From Amycolatopsis xylanica (GTDB lineage: Bacteria > Actinomycetota > Actinomycetes > Mycobacteriales > Pseudonocardiaceae), in assembly GCF_900107045.1 (NCBI RefSeq), contig NZ_FNON01000002.1, forward strand, positions 248,001 to 312,000: DNA of 64,000 nt, given 5' to 3'. The notes beneath the pieces were generated by a model. It was not told the DNA's origin. It did not search any database and was given only the letters and a program-made list of their open reading frames with translations. Made by a program: the position numbers and the translations under genes. Of the stretch, positions 8,227-17,360 are shown piece by piece. Within the stretch, counting starts at the first letter, position 1; each line of letters starts with the position of its first letter.

Positions 8227-9452
8227 CGCACCGATTTAATCCGGGTTACCAGTATCGCGCCAAGCAGAGCGGAGATGGCGGCCGCCGTGTACACCGCGGC
8301 GTAGTTCTTCCCGTCGCCGATGGCCAGCAGCAACGGGACGAACATGGGCCCGATCGACTGCGGCAGCGCGTTGGCGATGTTGAAGACACCGAGCTCCTTG
8401 CCGCTGGATTCCCCCTGCGGCATCACGAGCGTGGCGAGCGCGAAGTCGACGGCGTAGAACATGCCCGTGCCCAGCCCCGAGATCAAGTGCGCGATCAGCA
8501 CGTCCGCGTACGAATCCGCGGTGATGAAGAACGCCACGCTGACCGTCATGATCAGGGCGGCGGCGATCACGAACGGCTTGCGCCGGTCGAGCACATCCGA
8601 CAGCCAGCCGCCGAGCAACGCCGTGCCCGCGCTGATGACGGAGGTGATCATCAGCAGGATGCCGATCTTGGACTCGGCTTCCGCCTTCGGCAGCCCGATC
8701 TTCTCGGCGAGGAAGTAGATCTCGTACCCGGCGGGCCCGAAAACCCCGAGCACCACCAGGAACCGGGTCAGCCACGCCCAGGCGAAGTCCGGGTTCGCCC
8801 GCGGGCTCGTCCAGAAGCTGGAGAGGAACTCCTTGACAGAGAACGGCGACCGCTCGGCGGCCGGACGGTCGGTGAAGTAGTGCGAGAAGGTGACGAGCAG
8901 GACCACGCCCACCGCACCCGGGATCATGATCTTCAGTGCCAGCGACGGGACGAACCCGACGATGAGCCCACCGGTCACGACCGCACCCAGCTGCGCGAAC
9001 CCGATCCAGCCGGAGACCTTGCCCCGTCGCTCCTCCGGTACGACATCCGGGACCGTCGCGGTGAGTGCCGCCAGAGCCGCGTTGAACGAGACCTGGGTGA
9101 GGCACCAGCCGAGCAGGATCAGCGGAATCGTCGGCGCGAACGTGACGATCAGGAGACCGGCACCTCCGCCGATCGCGCCGACGGTGATCCACGGCCTGCG
9201 CCTGCCGAAGCGAGACATGGTGCGGTCCGACAATCGACCGAACAGCGGATTGGCGATCATCGCGATGAGCGCGCCCACCCCGGCCACCAAGCCGTAGGAA
9301 GCCTCTTTGTTCGCCGGGTCGACCACCGAGATACGTGCCGACAAGGTGACAATCGCGGGTGTGAGCAGCGCGGTCCATAGCCCCAGGTTGGCCATACCCA
9401 CGCGGACTCCGAACAAGGACGGCTCCGTAACCGCCACGGGCTTTTCGAGCAT
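8223..9452 (-). CDS. MFS sugar transporter (GPH-like)
   Basis: 409 residues from the ATG at 9452, which has AAGGA at good spacing; a longer upstream reading exists but lacks a ribosome binding site. About 12 membrane segments are visible. The loop GRLSDRTMSRFGRRRPW near residues 75-92 is the MFS signature between helices 2 and 3, with the RRRPW form common in glycoside-pentoside-hexuronide porters. The gene overlaps the GH3 gene by 4 nt, so it most likely imports the glucoside that enzyme cuts. Confidence 0.85.
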   Translation of the reverse strand: MLEKPVAVTEPSLFGVRVGMANLGLWTALLTPAIVTLSARISVVDPANKEASYGLVAGVGALIAMIANPLFGRLSDRTMSRFGRRRPWITVGAIGGGAGLLIVTFAPTIPLILLGWCLTQVSFNAALAALTATVPDVVPEERRGKVSGWIGFAQLGAVVTGGLIVGFVPSLALKIMIPGAVGVVLLVTFSHYFTDRPAAERSPFSVKEFLSSFWTSPRANPDFAWAWLTRFLVVLGVFGPAGYEIYFLAEKIGLPKAEAESKIGILLMITSVISAGTALLGGWLSDVLDRRKPFVIAAALIMTVSVAFFITADSYADVLIAHLISGLGTGMFYAVDFALATLVMPQGESSGKELGVFNIANALPQSIGPMFVPLLLAIGDGKNYAAVYTAAAISALLGAILVTRIKSVR

Positions 9453-9498
9453 GGCGAATCCTTCCCACGTCGATTCAGCCCATAGAGTGGCGCAGAAC

Positions 9499-9537
9499 AC
9501 CTGACCGCCGGAAGGTCACGTTACGTGTTTGTCAGGT
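9499..9537. promoter_or_regulatory. Probable TetR operator region between transporter and regulator
   Basis: The 106-bp divergent gap holds ACCTGAC (9499-9505) and its complement GTCAGGT (9531-9537), with a perfect 11-bp palindrome CACGTTACGTG (9517-9527) centred between them. Nested symmetry in a divergent promoter is what a TetR-type autorepressor needs. Confidence 0.45.
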
Positions 9538-9558
9538 CGGTGCGGTTAGGCTCGGAGT

Positions 9559-10131
9559 ATGACCCGGCCCAGGGGCACCGACCGCCGCGAGACGATCGTC
9601 CAAGCGGCGTTCGAAGTGATCGCCGAACGGGGATACCGCGGTTCGTCGCTCGGCGCGGTGGCCGAGCGCGTCGGCCTCACCCAGCAAGGCGTCATGCACT
9701 ACTTTCCGTCAAAGGAACAGTTGCTCATGGCAGTGCTGGAGCGCAGGGACCAGTGGGACCTCATGGGCTTCAGCCGCTCCGAAGACTCGTCTTCGCTCGG
9801 GGCGGCGCATTTGCAGCAACTGGTCGAGTACAACGCGACCCGGCCGGGCAGCGTGCAGGCTTACACCGTGCTGGCCGCCGATAGCGTGACGGAAGGTCAC
9901 CCAGCGCGACCGTTCTTCCAGGAGCGGTACACCAGGGTCCGCGCTTGGGTCGCCGATCTGATGGAACGCCAGGAGGGAGAGCTCCCCTCCGGGCTCACCG
10001 CGGAACAGCTCGCGCCGATCGTCATCGCGGTGATCGACGGCCTCCAGCTGCAATGGCTGCTCGACCCCGACGAGGTCGACATGCCCGAAAGCTTCCGCGA
10101 CTTCCTCGCGGTGCTGGGCATCAAGGTATAA
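9559..10131 (+). CDS. TetR family transcriptional regulator
   Basis: 190 residues. An N-terminal TetR helix-turn-helix spans about residues 8-55 (AFEVIAERGYRGSSLGAVAE then QGVMHYFPSKEQLL). The C-terminal ligand domain is unlike its neighbours. The ATG follows GGAG. Divergent to the MFS-GH3 pair with a symmetric intergenic element, it is the likely glucoside-responsive repressor of that pair. Its end overlaps the end of the convergent marR-type gene by 11 nt. Confidence 0.88.
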   Translation: MTRPRGTDRRETIVQAAFEVIAERGYRGSSLGAVAERVGLTQQGVMHYFPSKEQLLMAVLERRDQWDLMGFSRSEDSSSLGAAHLQQLVEYNATRPGSVQAYTVLAADSVTEGHPARPFFQERYTRVRAWVADLMERQEGELPSGLTAEQLAPIVIAVIDGLQLQWLLDPDEVDMPESFRDFLAVLGIKV

Positions 10132-10552
10132 GAGCCTCGCGAAGCTGCTTCAGCACTCGCAGTGTCGTGTCGAGGTCCGCTCGCGGAATCTGCGGCGCGA
10201 GCTCGGACGCCCACGCGACCCGGGCAGGCCCCAGCTCCCGCAACGCCTTTCGCGCACGGGGCGTCAGCCGCAGCAGTGGAGCACGCCGGTCCGCTGGATT
10301 GTCCAGCTTCACGACCATGCCGCTCCCGATCAGCCGATTGACCGTTTCCTGCACGCTTTGCCTGCGCAGTCCACGCTTGCGCGCGAGCTCCGCGGCCGTC
10401 GAGGGGCCGTCCTCGAGGAAGCCGACCACCTGCCACTGCGCGGCGGTCAGGCCGACCGGAGCGGTCAGCGCGTCACCTGCGGCGAGCAGGCCGCCGTTCA
10501 CCGCGAAGATCTCGTTGACGAGTTCCGTGATCACGTCCGCTCGCTGGGGCAT
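10121..10552 (-). CDS. MarR family transcriptional regulator
   Basis: 143 residues from the ATG at 10552 (MPQRADVITELV). A winged helix is seen at about 35-100, with GLTAAQWQVVGFLEDGPSTA, the recognition region RRQSVQETVNRLI and the wing DNPADRRAPLLRLT. The longer reading upstream would run through the operator and is unlikely. A -10-like GACGAT ends 7 nt before the ATG, with TTGACA 17 bp further up, suggesting a leaderless mRNA. It is divergent from the DUF1579 gene across a 28-bp palindrome, so it probably represses itself and that gene. Confidence 0.85.
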   Translation of the reverse strand: MPQRADVITELVNEIFAVNGGLLAAGDALTAPVGLTAAQWQVVGFLEDGPSTAAELARKRGLRRQSVQETVNRLIGSGMVVKLDNPADRRAPLLRLTPRARKALRELGPARVAWASELAPQIPRADLDTTLRVLKQLREALIP

Positions 10553-10565
10553 GCCTGCTATCGTC

Positions 10566-10593
10566 CCTTTTTGACAGGCGCCTGTCAAAAAGG
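10566..10593. promoter_or_regulatory. Perfect 28-bp palindrome, MarR operator candidate
   Basis: Positions 10566-10579 are the exact reverse complement of 10580-10593; the core is TTGACAGGCGCCTGTCAA. On the minus strand its TTGACA half is the -35 of the marR-type gene. On the plus strand its right end (AAAAAGG) runs into the AGGAGG ribosome binding site of the gene at 10602. One bound dimer could block both directions. Confidence 0.7.
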
Positions 10594-10601
10594 AGGACGA
10601 C

Positions 10602-11072
10602 ATGGACATGCCCCAGCTGAGCGACGGCCATCGGGCGCTCACGGCGCTGATCGGCACCTGGACCGGCGAAGAGGAACTGGCGGCGTCGGCTTGGGCGCCG
10701 GCGTCGACCGCCGTGGCGACCGTCCGCTATCGCTTGGCGCTCAAGGGTTTCGCGGTAGTCCAGGAGTACGAACAGCGCCGGGCGGACGGCGGTGGGCTGC
10801 TGGGGCACAACGTTTTCACGGTTGACCCCGCGACCGGCGACACGCTCTGGTACGGCTTCGACAGCTACGGCTTCCCGCCGATGTCCCCGGGAACAGGGGG
10901 TTGGGACAACGGAACCCTCGTGCTGGAAAAGCGCACCGAGCGCGGTGTCGCACGACACCGGCTGACGCCCGATGGCGACGTTCTGCACCATGTCATAGAC
11001 CTCCAGATGGGTGTTGGAACGGAGTTCTGCCAGTTCCTGAGTGCGCGGTACATCCGTGAACCCGCGACATGA
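10602..11072 (+). CDS. DUF1579-like protein
   Basis: 156 residues, cytoplasmic by appearance. It has the beta-rich pattern of the DUF1579 (lipocalin/THAP4-like barrel) group: a short helix with the motif LIGTWTGEE near residue 17, then strands such as GHNVFTVDPATGDTLWYGFD. An unusually strong ribosome binding site (AGGAGG) precedes the ATG. Members are small-molecule binding or stress proteins of unclear activity. The shared palindrome with the MarR gene implies induction by whatever that regulator senses. Confidence 0.65.
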   Translation: MDMPQLSDGHRALTALIGTWTGEEELAASAWAPASTAVATVRYRLALKGFAVVQEYEQRRADGGGLLGHNVFTVDPATGDTLWYGFDSYGFPPMSPGTGGWDNGTLVLEKRTERGVARHRLTPDGDVLHHVIDLQMGVGTEFCQFLSARYIREPAT

Positions 11073-11210
11073 TCCAGTAAGCGTGAAAATCTCCGCCGGC
11101 GCAAGCACGAATTTCGCGAATGGCGGATTCATGGTGGAAAACAAGGGAAAATTGACCGTTCGCGACCCCGGGGATCGGAAAATGTCGTACCCCCGGAGTA
11201 GACCGGAAGA

Positions 11211-13118
11211 GTGCGAGAAAGCAACGACCCTCCGCTGATCGGGGTCGAGAACATCAAGATGCCCGACTGGGCCGCGGTGGATCAGCGCGTCATCGCCGCG
11301 GGCTTCGGGCAGGCGGTGCGGACGATGCCGGCCGCGGTGGGCACGGTCGTGCGGCTGGCTTGGTCGACCTCGCCCCGGCTCACCGTGCTGGCCGCGGTGG
11401 TACACGTGGTGTCCGGCTGCGTCACGGCGTTCGGCCTGCTCGCGACGGCGAACGTGTTCACCGCCCTGCTGCAGGAAGCCCCTACGCCGCAACGGGTGCT
11501 CGACTCACTGCCCGCCATCGCGGTGGTCGTGACCTCGTACGCCGTGCGCGCGCTGCTCGACACGGCGGTCGCCGCCGTCGAAGGCGCGCTCAAACCGAAA
11601 CTGACCAGGGCCGCGGACGAAGCGGTCACCGCCGCGGTCATCCGGGTCGAGCTGCTCGCCTTCGAGGACGCGGATTTCCGGGAACTGGCCAGGCAAGGAG
11701 CCCGGTACGGAGTCCGCGCGATCGAAACGAGCCTGCGCGGGGTCGCGGACCTGGTGTCGTCGGTCATCGCGCTGCTCGCCGCCTTGGTCACCGCGGCGTT
11801 GCTCAACCCCTGGCTCGCGCCGGTGCTGCTGCTCGCCGCCGCGGCGGACGCCTGGGCATCGGCGAAGGTCGCGAAACTCAGGTACCGGCATTTTCTCGAC
11901 ACCGTCTCGCGCAACATGCGCAAGTACGTGGTCGAAGAGGTGGCGACGTATCGCACGCTCGCGCTGGAGCGGCACGCGCTGACCTTGCAGGAGCCGTTGC
12001 TCGCCGAGTACAGCCGTATCTCGGAAAGCCTTATGCGCGAGGAAAGCAAGCTCGAGCAGCAGAGCAACATCGTCCGGTTGATCGGCAGGGCGGCGCGGGG
12101 AGCGGGCACCGCGGTGGCGTACCTCGTGCTCGGTTTGCTGCTGTACAACGGATCACTGGCGCTGGCGCTGGCGGGCACCGCCGTGCTGGCGATGGGCCGG
12201 GCGTCGACCGCGCTGTCCAACACCATCAAGGCGGTCAACTCGCTGTACGAGGATTCCTTCTATATCGGGTATTACCGCACGCTGCTCGCGGAATCGGAGC
12301 GGCGGCGCGCCCCCGTGTCCGGACTGACCGCGCCTTCCCATCCGGGTGAAATCCGGCTCGACTCGATCTCGTTCACGTATCCTGGACAAGACGAGCCGGC
12401 ACTGCGAGAGGTCTCACTGACCTTGCGGCGAGGCGAGATCGTGGCACTGGTCGGGGAGAACGGCTCCGGCAAGACCACACTCGGGAAGCTGCTCACCGGT
12501 CTGTACCCGCCATCCGAGGGTGCCGTCTACTGGGACGACGTGAACCTGGCAGAGGCCGATCATCGGACGGTGCACGAGAACATCGCGGTCATCGCGCAGA
12601 ATCCGGCCGAGTGGCCGATGACCGCGGGCACCAACATCACCGTCGGCAGGCTGGGCCGCGAGGATCCCGAGCGGACCGCCTGGACGGAGGCGATCACCTC
12701 GTCCGGCGCCGACGAGGTGCTGGAGTCCTTGCCCCTCAAGGAGAACACGGTCCTGTCGAAGAAGTTCAGCGACGGCCAGGACCTCTCCGGCGGGCAATGG
12801 CAGCGGATGGGCATCGCGCGCGGGATCTACCGGGACGCGGCCGTGCTGGTCGCGGACGAGCCGACCGCCGCGCTCGACGCCAGGGCCGAGGCGCGGGTGT
12901 TCGCCGGGCTGCAACACGCGAGCACCACCGGGCACGGGAGCCGGATCACCGTGCTCGTCACCCATCGGCTCGCCAATATCAGGAACGCCGATCGGATACT
13001 CGTACTCGAGAAAGGAGTGCTTCTCGAAGAAGGCACCCATGACGAACTCGTCGAAGCGGGCGGGCTCTATGCGGAACTGTTCGAAATCCAGGCCAGCGCC
13101 TACCGGAAGGAGCCGTGA
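11211..13118 (+). CDS. ABC transporter, fused permease and ATPase
   Basis: 635 residues. An N-terminal half with about six hydrophobic segments (roughly 45-330) is followed by an ATPase domain with Walker A GENGSGKTT, signature LSGGQ, Walker B VLVADEPTAALD and the switch-histidine region VTHRLANI. This is the half-transporter type that works as a dimer, usually for export. The GTG at 11211 is the first start in frame; an ATG at 11259 is an alternative, and neither has a strong ribosome binding site. No partner half-transporter is adjacent, so it may form a homodimer. Substrate unknown. Confidence 0.85.
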   Translation: MRESNDPPLIGVENIKMPDWAAVDQRVIAAGFGQAVRTMPAAVGTVVRLAWSTSPRLTVLAAVVHVVSGCVTAFGLLATANVFTALLQEAPTPQRVLDSLPAIAVVVTSYAVRALLDTAVAAVEGALKPKLTRAADEAVTAAVIRVELLAFEDADFRELARQGARYGVRAIETSLRGVADLVSSVIALLAALVTAALLNPWLAPVLLLAAAADAWASAKVAKLRYRHFLDTVSRNMRKYVVEEVATYRTLALERHALTLQEPLLAEYSRISESLMREESKLEQQSNIVRLIGRAARGAGTAVAYLVLGLLLYNGSLALALAGTAVLAMGRASTALSNTIKAVNSLYEDSFYIGYYRTLLAESERRRAPVSGLTAPSHPGEIRLDSISFTYPGQDEPALREVSLTLRRGEIVALVGENGSGKTTLGKLLTGLYPPSEGAVYWDDVNLAEADHRTVHENIAVIAQNPAEWPMTAGTNITVGRLGREDPERTAWTEAITSSGADEVLESLPLKENTVLSKKFSDGQDLSGGQWQRMGIARGIYRDAAVLVADEPTAALDARAEARVFAGLQHASTTGHGSRITVLVTHRLANIRNADRILVLEKGVLLEEGTHDELVEAGGLYAELFEIQASAYRKEP

Positions 13119-13238
13119 TGACCGGTCTTGCGGGCAGTTCGTGACCCCCTAACGCGCGGGCGCACCCCCCTACAAGTTATGGACTGGGCCGATCGCCTCG
13201 ACCAGACTACGAAGAGCGCCACAACGAGGAGGCCCGCC

Positions 13239-14714
13239 TTGCGTCAACTGACCGCATTGGACGTGCAGTTCCTGAACGCCGAGTCGAGGACGACCACCGG
13301 GCACGTCGGGGGGTTGTCGATACTCGACCCCTCCACCGCGCCGGGCGGGACGCTGACGGTCGACGACATACGGGAGCTCATCGGCCAGCGGCTGCATCTG
13401 GCGAAGCCGCTGCGGTGGCGCCTGCTGCAGGTCCCGCTGGGTCTCGACCATCCGTACTGGATCGACGACAACGAGTTCGACCTCGAATTCCACGTCCGCG
13501 AGATCGCGCTGCCGGCGCCTGGTGACGAGAAGCAGCTGGCCGAGCAGATCGCCAGGCTCACGGCCAGGCCGCTCGACCGGGGGCGGCCGTTGTGGGAGGC
13601 CTACGTCATCCACGGGCTGCAGGGCGGGAACGTCGCGGTGTACACGAAGGTGCACCACGCGGCGATCGACGGTGTGTCGGGTGCGGAGCTGCTCGGCGCC
13701 TTGATGGACCTCAGCGCCGAGCCGCGGACCATCGAGCCGCCCGAGCGCTGGCTGGCCACCAAGCCGCCCAGCCAGCTGGAGCTGCTGGCAGGCGGACTGA
13801 AGCGGATCGCGCTGCATCCGATCAAGACGGCGATGCAGCTGCCGAAGCTGCTGCCGCATGTCGACGAGGTGCCCGGCGCCGCCCGGCTGCCCGGGGTCGA
13901 CCTGCTGGCACGGGCGGGCAGCGCGCTGAGCAAGGTCACGAAGCAAGGGCCCGGCAGGCATGAAGCGGACCGGCCGAAGCTGCCGGTGCCGGAGACGCCG
14001 ATCAACGGGCCGATCAGCCCGCATCGCCGATTCGCCTACGGCTCGATGCCGCTCGCGGATGTGAAAGCGCTTAAGAAGGCTTTCGGGGTGACGGTCAACG
14101 ACGTGGTGATGACGCTGTGCGCGACGGCGATGCGCCGCTGGCTGCTCGACCATGACGCGTTGCCGCTCGACCCGTTGGTCACGCTGGTCCCGTTGTCGGT
14201 GCGGACGCCGGAGCAGGCCAAATCGGCAGGCAACCAGATCTCGATGATGCTGGCCCCGTTGCCGACGAACATCGACGACCCGGCCGAACGGCTGGCCGAG
14301 GTCACGAAGGCCATGGCGGCGGCCAAGCAGCGTTACCAGCCGTTGCCCGCGTCGTGGCTGGTCGACTTCAGTGCGGTGCTGCCGTCGGCGCTCGGCGGGC
14401 TGTCCGCGCGGGCGGCGATGCGGTACCTCGCCGCGACCTCGCCGGTAGTGAACCTGGTCGTGTCGAACGTGCCGGGTGCGCAGTTCCCCCTGTACCAGGC
14501 TGGTGCGCGACTACTCGGGCACTACCCGGTCTCGGCGATCACCGACGCCAGTGGCGGGCTGAACATCACCGTGATGTCCTACAACGGGAACCTCGACTTC
14601 GGACTGGTCGCCTGCCGTGAGCTGATGCCAGACTTGTGGAACCTGATCGACTACCTGCACGAGGCCATGGAGGAGCTGACGAAGCTCGCCGCCGCCCAGA
14701 ACCAGGAGGCGTGA
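13239..14714 (+). CDS. Wax ester synthase / diacylglycerol acyltransferase (WS/DGAT)
   Basis: 491 residues when started at the TTG at 13239 (LRQLTALDVQF), which has GGAGG at ideal spacing and gives the canonical WS/DGAT N-terminus. The frame is open about 37 codons further up but without support. The catalytic motif HHAAIDG is at 139-145, followed by the conserved late segment NLVVSNVPGAQFPLY. It joins a fatty acyl-CoA to diacylglycerol or an alcohol for lipid storage. Two nucleotides separate its stop from the GTG of a hydrolase gene, so the two are co-translated. Confidence 0.9.
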   Translation: MRQLTALDVQFLNAESRTTTGHVGGLSILDPSTAPGGTLTVDDIRELIGQRLHLAKPLRWRLLQVPLGLDHPYWIDDNEFDLEFHVREIALPAPGDEKQLAEQIARLTARPLDRGRPLWEAYVIHGLQGGNVAVYTKVHHAAIDGVSGAELLGALMDLSAEPRTIEPPERWLATKPPSQLELLAGGLKRIALHPIKTAMQLPKLLPHVDEVPGAARLPGVDLLARAGSALSKVTKQGPGRHEADRPKLPVPETPINGPISPHRRFAYGSMPLADVKALKKAFGVTVNDVVMTLCATAMRRWLLDHDALPLDPLVTLVPLSVRTPEQAKSAGNQISMMLAPLPTNIDDPAERLAEVTKAMAAAKQRYQPLPASWLVDFSAVLPSALGGLSARAAMRYLAATSPVVNLVVSNVPGAQFPLYQAGARLLGHYPVSAITDASGGLNITVMSYNGNLDFGLVACRELMPDLWNLIDYLHEAMEELTKLAAAQNQEA

Positions 14715-14716
14715 CC

Positions 14717-15595
14717 GTGACCGAGACCATCGCGCGGGTCAATGGCATCGAAATCTGCTACGAGACGTTCGGGGAGCCGTCGGCGCGGCCGTTGTTGCTC
14801 ATCATGGGGCTCGGCGGGCCGATGATCTGGTGGGACGACGAGTTCTGCCGATCGCTCGTCGACCGCGGGTTCTATGTGATCCGGTTCGACAATCGCGATG
14901 CCGGGCGCTCCACCAAGATGCATGGGCGGATCTCGCCGCTGGCCACGTATTGGCTGCGGACGGCTCCGTACACATTGGACGACATGGCTGACGACGCGGC
15001 CGGGCTGCTCGACGAGCTCGGGATCCGGGCCGCGCATGTGGCGGGCGCGTCGATGGGCGGGATGATCTCGCAGACGCTGGCGATCCGGCATCCGGAGCGG
15101 GTCATCTCGCTGACCTCGATCATGTCGACCACCGGGAACCGGCTGGTCGGCAGGCCGACGGCCAAGGCGGGTGCGATGCTGCTCGGGCGGCCGCCGAAGA
15201 ACCGTGAGCAGTACCTGGACTACCTGGTCCGGACATTCCGGATCATCGGCTCCCCCGGCTATCCGTTCGACGTGCAGCGCATGCGTGATCGGGCGGCGCG
15301 GACGTTCGACCGGGGAGTGAACCGGGGCGGGACCATCCGGCAGCTGGCGGCGATCGTGTCGTCGAAGGATCGCGCGCCGGGGTTGAAGAAGCTGCGGATC
15401 CCGGCGATGGTCATCCACGGCGCGCGTGATCCGCTCGTTCACGTCTCGGGCGGGCGTGCCACGGCCAAGGCCATCCCGGGCGCCGAGCTGGACATCGTGC
15501 CCGGCATGGGGCACGACATGCCGCGGGCGTTGTGGCCGCGGCTGATCGACGCCATCACGCGCACGGCCAACCGGGCGGGGATCCCGGCCTACTAG
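14717..15595 (+). CDS. Alpha/beta hydrolase
   Basis: 292 residues from the GTG at 14717, chosen over the GTG at 14711 because GGAGG is then 7 nt away. The nucleophile elbow GASMGG has Ser112, an oxyanion region LIMGLGGP follows the third strand, and GMGHD near residue 262 supplies the catalytic histidine. The family includes esterases such as the aclacinomycin methylesterase group. Coupling to the WS/DGAT gene suggests a lipase or esterase in storage-lipid turnover, which is inference. Confidence 0.85.
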   Translation: MTETIARVNGIEICYETFGEPSARPLLLIMGLGGPMIWWDDEFCRSLVDRGFYVIRFDNRDAGRSTKMHGRISPLATYWLRTAPYTLDDMADDAAGLLDELGIRAAHVAGASMGGMISQTLAIRHPERVISLTSIMSTTGNRLVGRPTAKAGAMLLGRPPKNREQYLDYLVRTFRIIGSPGYPFDVQRMRDRAARTFDRGVNRGGTIRQLAAIVSSKDRAPGLKKLRIPAMVIHGARDPLVHVSGGRATAKAIPGAELDIVPGMGHDMPRALWPRLIDAITRTANRAGIPAY

Positions 15596-15602
15596 TCGCT
15601 CG

Positions 15603-15659
15603 AAAGCCCGAAAGTGGCTTTCGTCAGATGCGATCTGACGAAAGCCACTTTCGGGCTTT
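15603..15659. terminator. Bidirectional terminator with 27-bp perfect stem
   Basis: 15603-15629 is the exact reverse complement of 15633-15659 with a 3-nt loop. It starts with AAAGCCCG and ends CGGGCTTTTT, so T-runs are present for both directions. It sits between convergent genes. Confidence 0.85.
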
Positions 15660-15706
15660 TTGTGCAGGACCGGACCGGTGTCCGCGGGGTTGGGACAGAT
15701 GTCCCG

Positions 15707-16483
15707 TCAAGCGGACAGGGTGACCGAGCCCAGGTTGGAGAAGTGGGCGGCGACGCGGGAGCCGGGAGCGAGCGGGACGGCGTCGGTCATGCCGCCGGTG
15801 AGGATGATCCAGCCCGGCTCGATGGCGAGGCCACGGGTGGCGAGGGCGTTCGCGGCCAGTGCGAGGGCCTCGCCCGGGTGGCCTTGGACGGCGGCGCCGG
15901 TCGCGGTGTCGACTACTTGGCCGTCCACCTCGAGCAGGCAGGCTTCGAGTGAGAGGTCGAGCCTTTCGGGCCGGACGCCTACCGGGCCGAGGCCGAAGAG
16001 GGCCGAAGAACCGTTGTCGGCGACCGCGTCGGGCAAGGTGAACTTGTAGTCCTCGAAACGGCTGTCGATGATCTCGACTCCGGCGTGGACACGCTCGACG
16101 GCGGCGAGAGCCGTCGCCGCGGTGACGCCGGGGCCGGACAAGCGCCGGCCCATGACGAACACGATCTCGGGCTCGGCTCGGGGGTGGATCAGGCCGCCGA
16201 GCGGGACCGGCACGCCCGCGGGGAGGACCATCGCGTCGGTGAGCCAGGCGAGCAGTGGCGAGTCGATGCCCATGCGGAGTTGCTTCGCGCGGGAGGTGAG
16301 GCCGAGTTTGAGGCCGATCAGGGTTTCGCCGCGAACTCGGCGTTTGCGGAGGGACTCGTCCTGGATCGCGTAGGCGGTCGCGAGGTCGAGGTCGGGCCAT
16401 GACTTCGTGAGGGGCTCGCGGGCGGCGACCGCGTCCACGGAGGCCAGCAGCGTCGCGGCTGCCTCGGACACACCCAGGCTCAT
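15707..16483 (-). CDS. 2-keto-4-pentenoate hydratase / oxalocrotonate decarboxylase family
   Basis: 258 residues from the ATG at 16483, which overlaps the stop of the upstream paralogue (ATGA). The family pattern is clear: GLKLGLTSRAKQLRMG, then the metal-binding HPRAEPEIVFVMG, DSRFEDYKFTLPDAVADN and a C-terminal GGMTDAVPL. Enzymes of this family hydrate 2-hydroxypenta-2,4-dienoate or decarboxylate 4-oxalocrotonate. Having two side by side usually means one of each, forming a two-enzyme complex in meta-cleavage pathways. Which one this is cannot be settled by eye. Confidence 0.85.
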   Translation of the reverse strand: MSLGVSEAAATLLASVDAVAAREPLTKSWPDLDLATAYAIQDESLRKRRVRGETLIGLKLGLTSRAKQLRMGIDSPLLAWLTDAMVLPAGVPVPLGGLIHPRAEPEIVFVMGRRLSGPGVTAATALAAVERVHAGVEIIDSRFEDYKFTLPDAVADNGSSALFGLGPVGVRPERLDLSLEACLLEVDGQVVDTATGAAVQGHPGEALALAANALATRGLAIEPGWIILTGGMTDAVPLAPGSRVAAHFSNLGSVTLSA

Positions 16484-17283
16484 CGTGTACCTCCGGAGAA
16501 CACGGCGGTGACGCTGCCGAGTCCCGCGATCGTGGCGACCACCGTGTCGCCTGCCGACACGGGAATCGACTTGGTCATCGAACCGGGCAGGACCACGTGG
16601 CCGGGCTGCAGGGAGACGCCGAGCGGGCCGACCGTGTTGGCGAGCCAGACCAGTGCGTTGATCGGGGAACCGAGGACCGCGCCGCCCGCGCCGGTCTCGG
16701 CGACCGCGCCGCCGGAATGAAGCACGCAACCGGCGAGGCGGAGGTCCACGTCGCCGAGTTTGGTCGGGGTGCTGCCGAGCACGACGCCGCCCGAGGAGGC
16801 GTTGTCGGCGATCGTGTCGACGATCGAGATCTGCCAGTCCTTGATACGGGAGTCGACGATTTCGAGCGCGGGCAGGACGAAGTCGACCGCGCGGGCCGCG
16901 TCGGCAACCGTCACACCGGGGCCGCGTAACTCGGCACCGAGCACGAAGGCGATCTCGGGCTCGATGCGGGGCTGGAGGAAGCGGCCTGCCGGGATGGGCT
17001 GGTGCTCCAGGTAGAACATGCTCGCCGTGAGATGGCCGTAGTCGGGCTGGTCGACGCCGAACTGACGCTGCATGGCGACCGAGGCAAGGCCCACCTTGTG
17101 ACCGCGCACCGTGTCTCCGCGCTCGACCCAGCCGCGCACGACCCGTTGCTGGATGCGGTAGGCGTCTTCGAGCGTGATGTCGGGGTACGTGTCGATCAGC
17201 GGCGACGCCAGCTCGCCGGTCTCATAGGCACGTTCGAGGCAGGCGGCAGCCGCCTGCAGGACTGTGGCTTCCACGCTGCGCAC
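16480..17283 (-). CDS. 2-keto-4-pentenoate hydratase family paralogue
   Basis: 267 residues starting at a GTG (17283; a second GTG at 17274 is possible, neither with a strong ribosome binding site). Conserved segments are GHKVGLASVAMQRQFGVDQ, the metal site QPRIEPEIAFVLG, DSRIKDWQISIVDTIADNAS and PGSMTKSIPVSAGD. It is a diverged paralogue of the next gene, to which it is coupled by a 4-nt overlap. It lies downstream of a LuxR-type regulator and near a divergent VOC gene, suggesting an aromatic meta-cleavage module. Confidence 0.85.
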   Translation of the reverse strand: MRSVEATVLQAAAACLERAYETGELASPLIDTYPDITLEDAYRIQQRVVRGWVERGDTVRGHKVGLASVAMQRQFGVDQPDYGHLTASMFYLEHQPIPAGRFLQPRIEPEIAFVLGAELRGPGVTVADAARAVDFVLPALEIVDSRIKDWQISIVDTIADNASSGGVVLGSTPTKLGDVDLRLAGCVLHSGGAVAETGAGGAVLGSPINALVWLANTVGPLGVSLQPGHVVLPGSMTKSIPVSAGDTVVATIAGLGSVTAVFSGGTR

Positions 17284-17360
17284 TCTGCTGGCAGGAAGCG
17301 ATCAGCACAAGACGGGCGTACCACTGACCGGCACGGAACATTCGGCCGCGAATAAGAAGC

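Noticed and set aside
5809-8304. 831-codon plus-strand frame opposite the GH3 gene
   Set aside because: The minus-strand GH3 enzyme has all family motifs; the plus frame is low-complexity R/H/D-rich.
11041-11238. Small plus-strand frame between the DUF1579 and ABC genes
   Set aside because: It overlaps both neighbours, lacks a ribosome binding site and shows no actinomycete codon bias.
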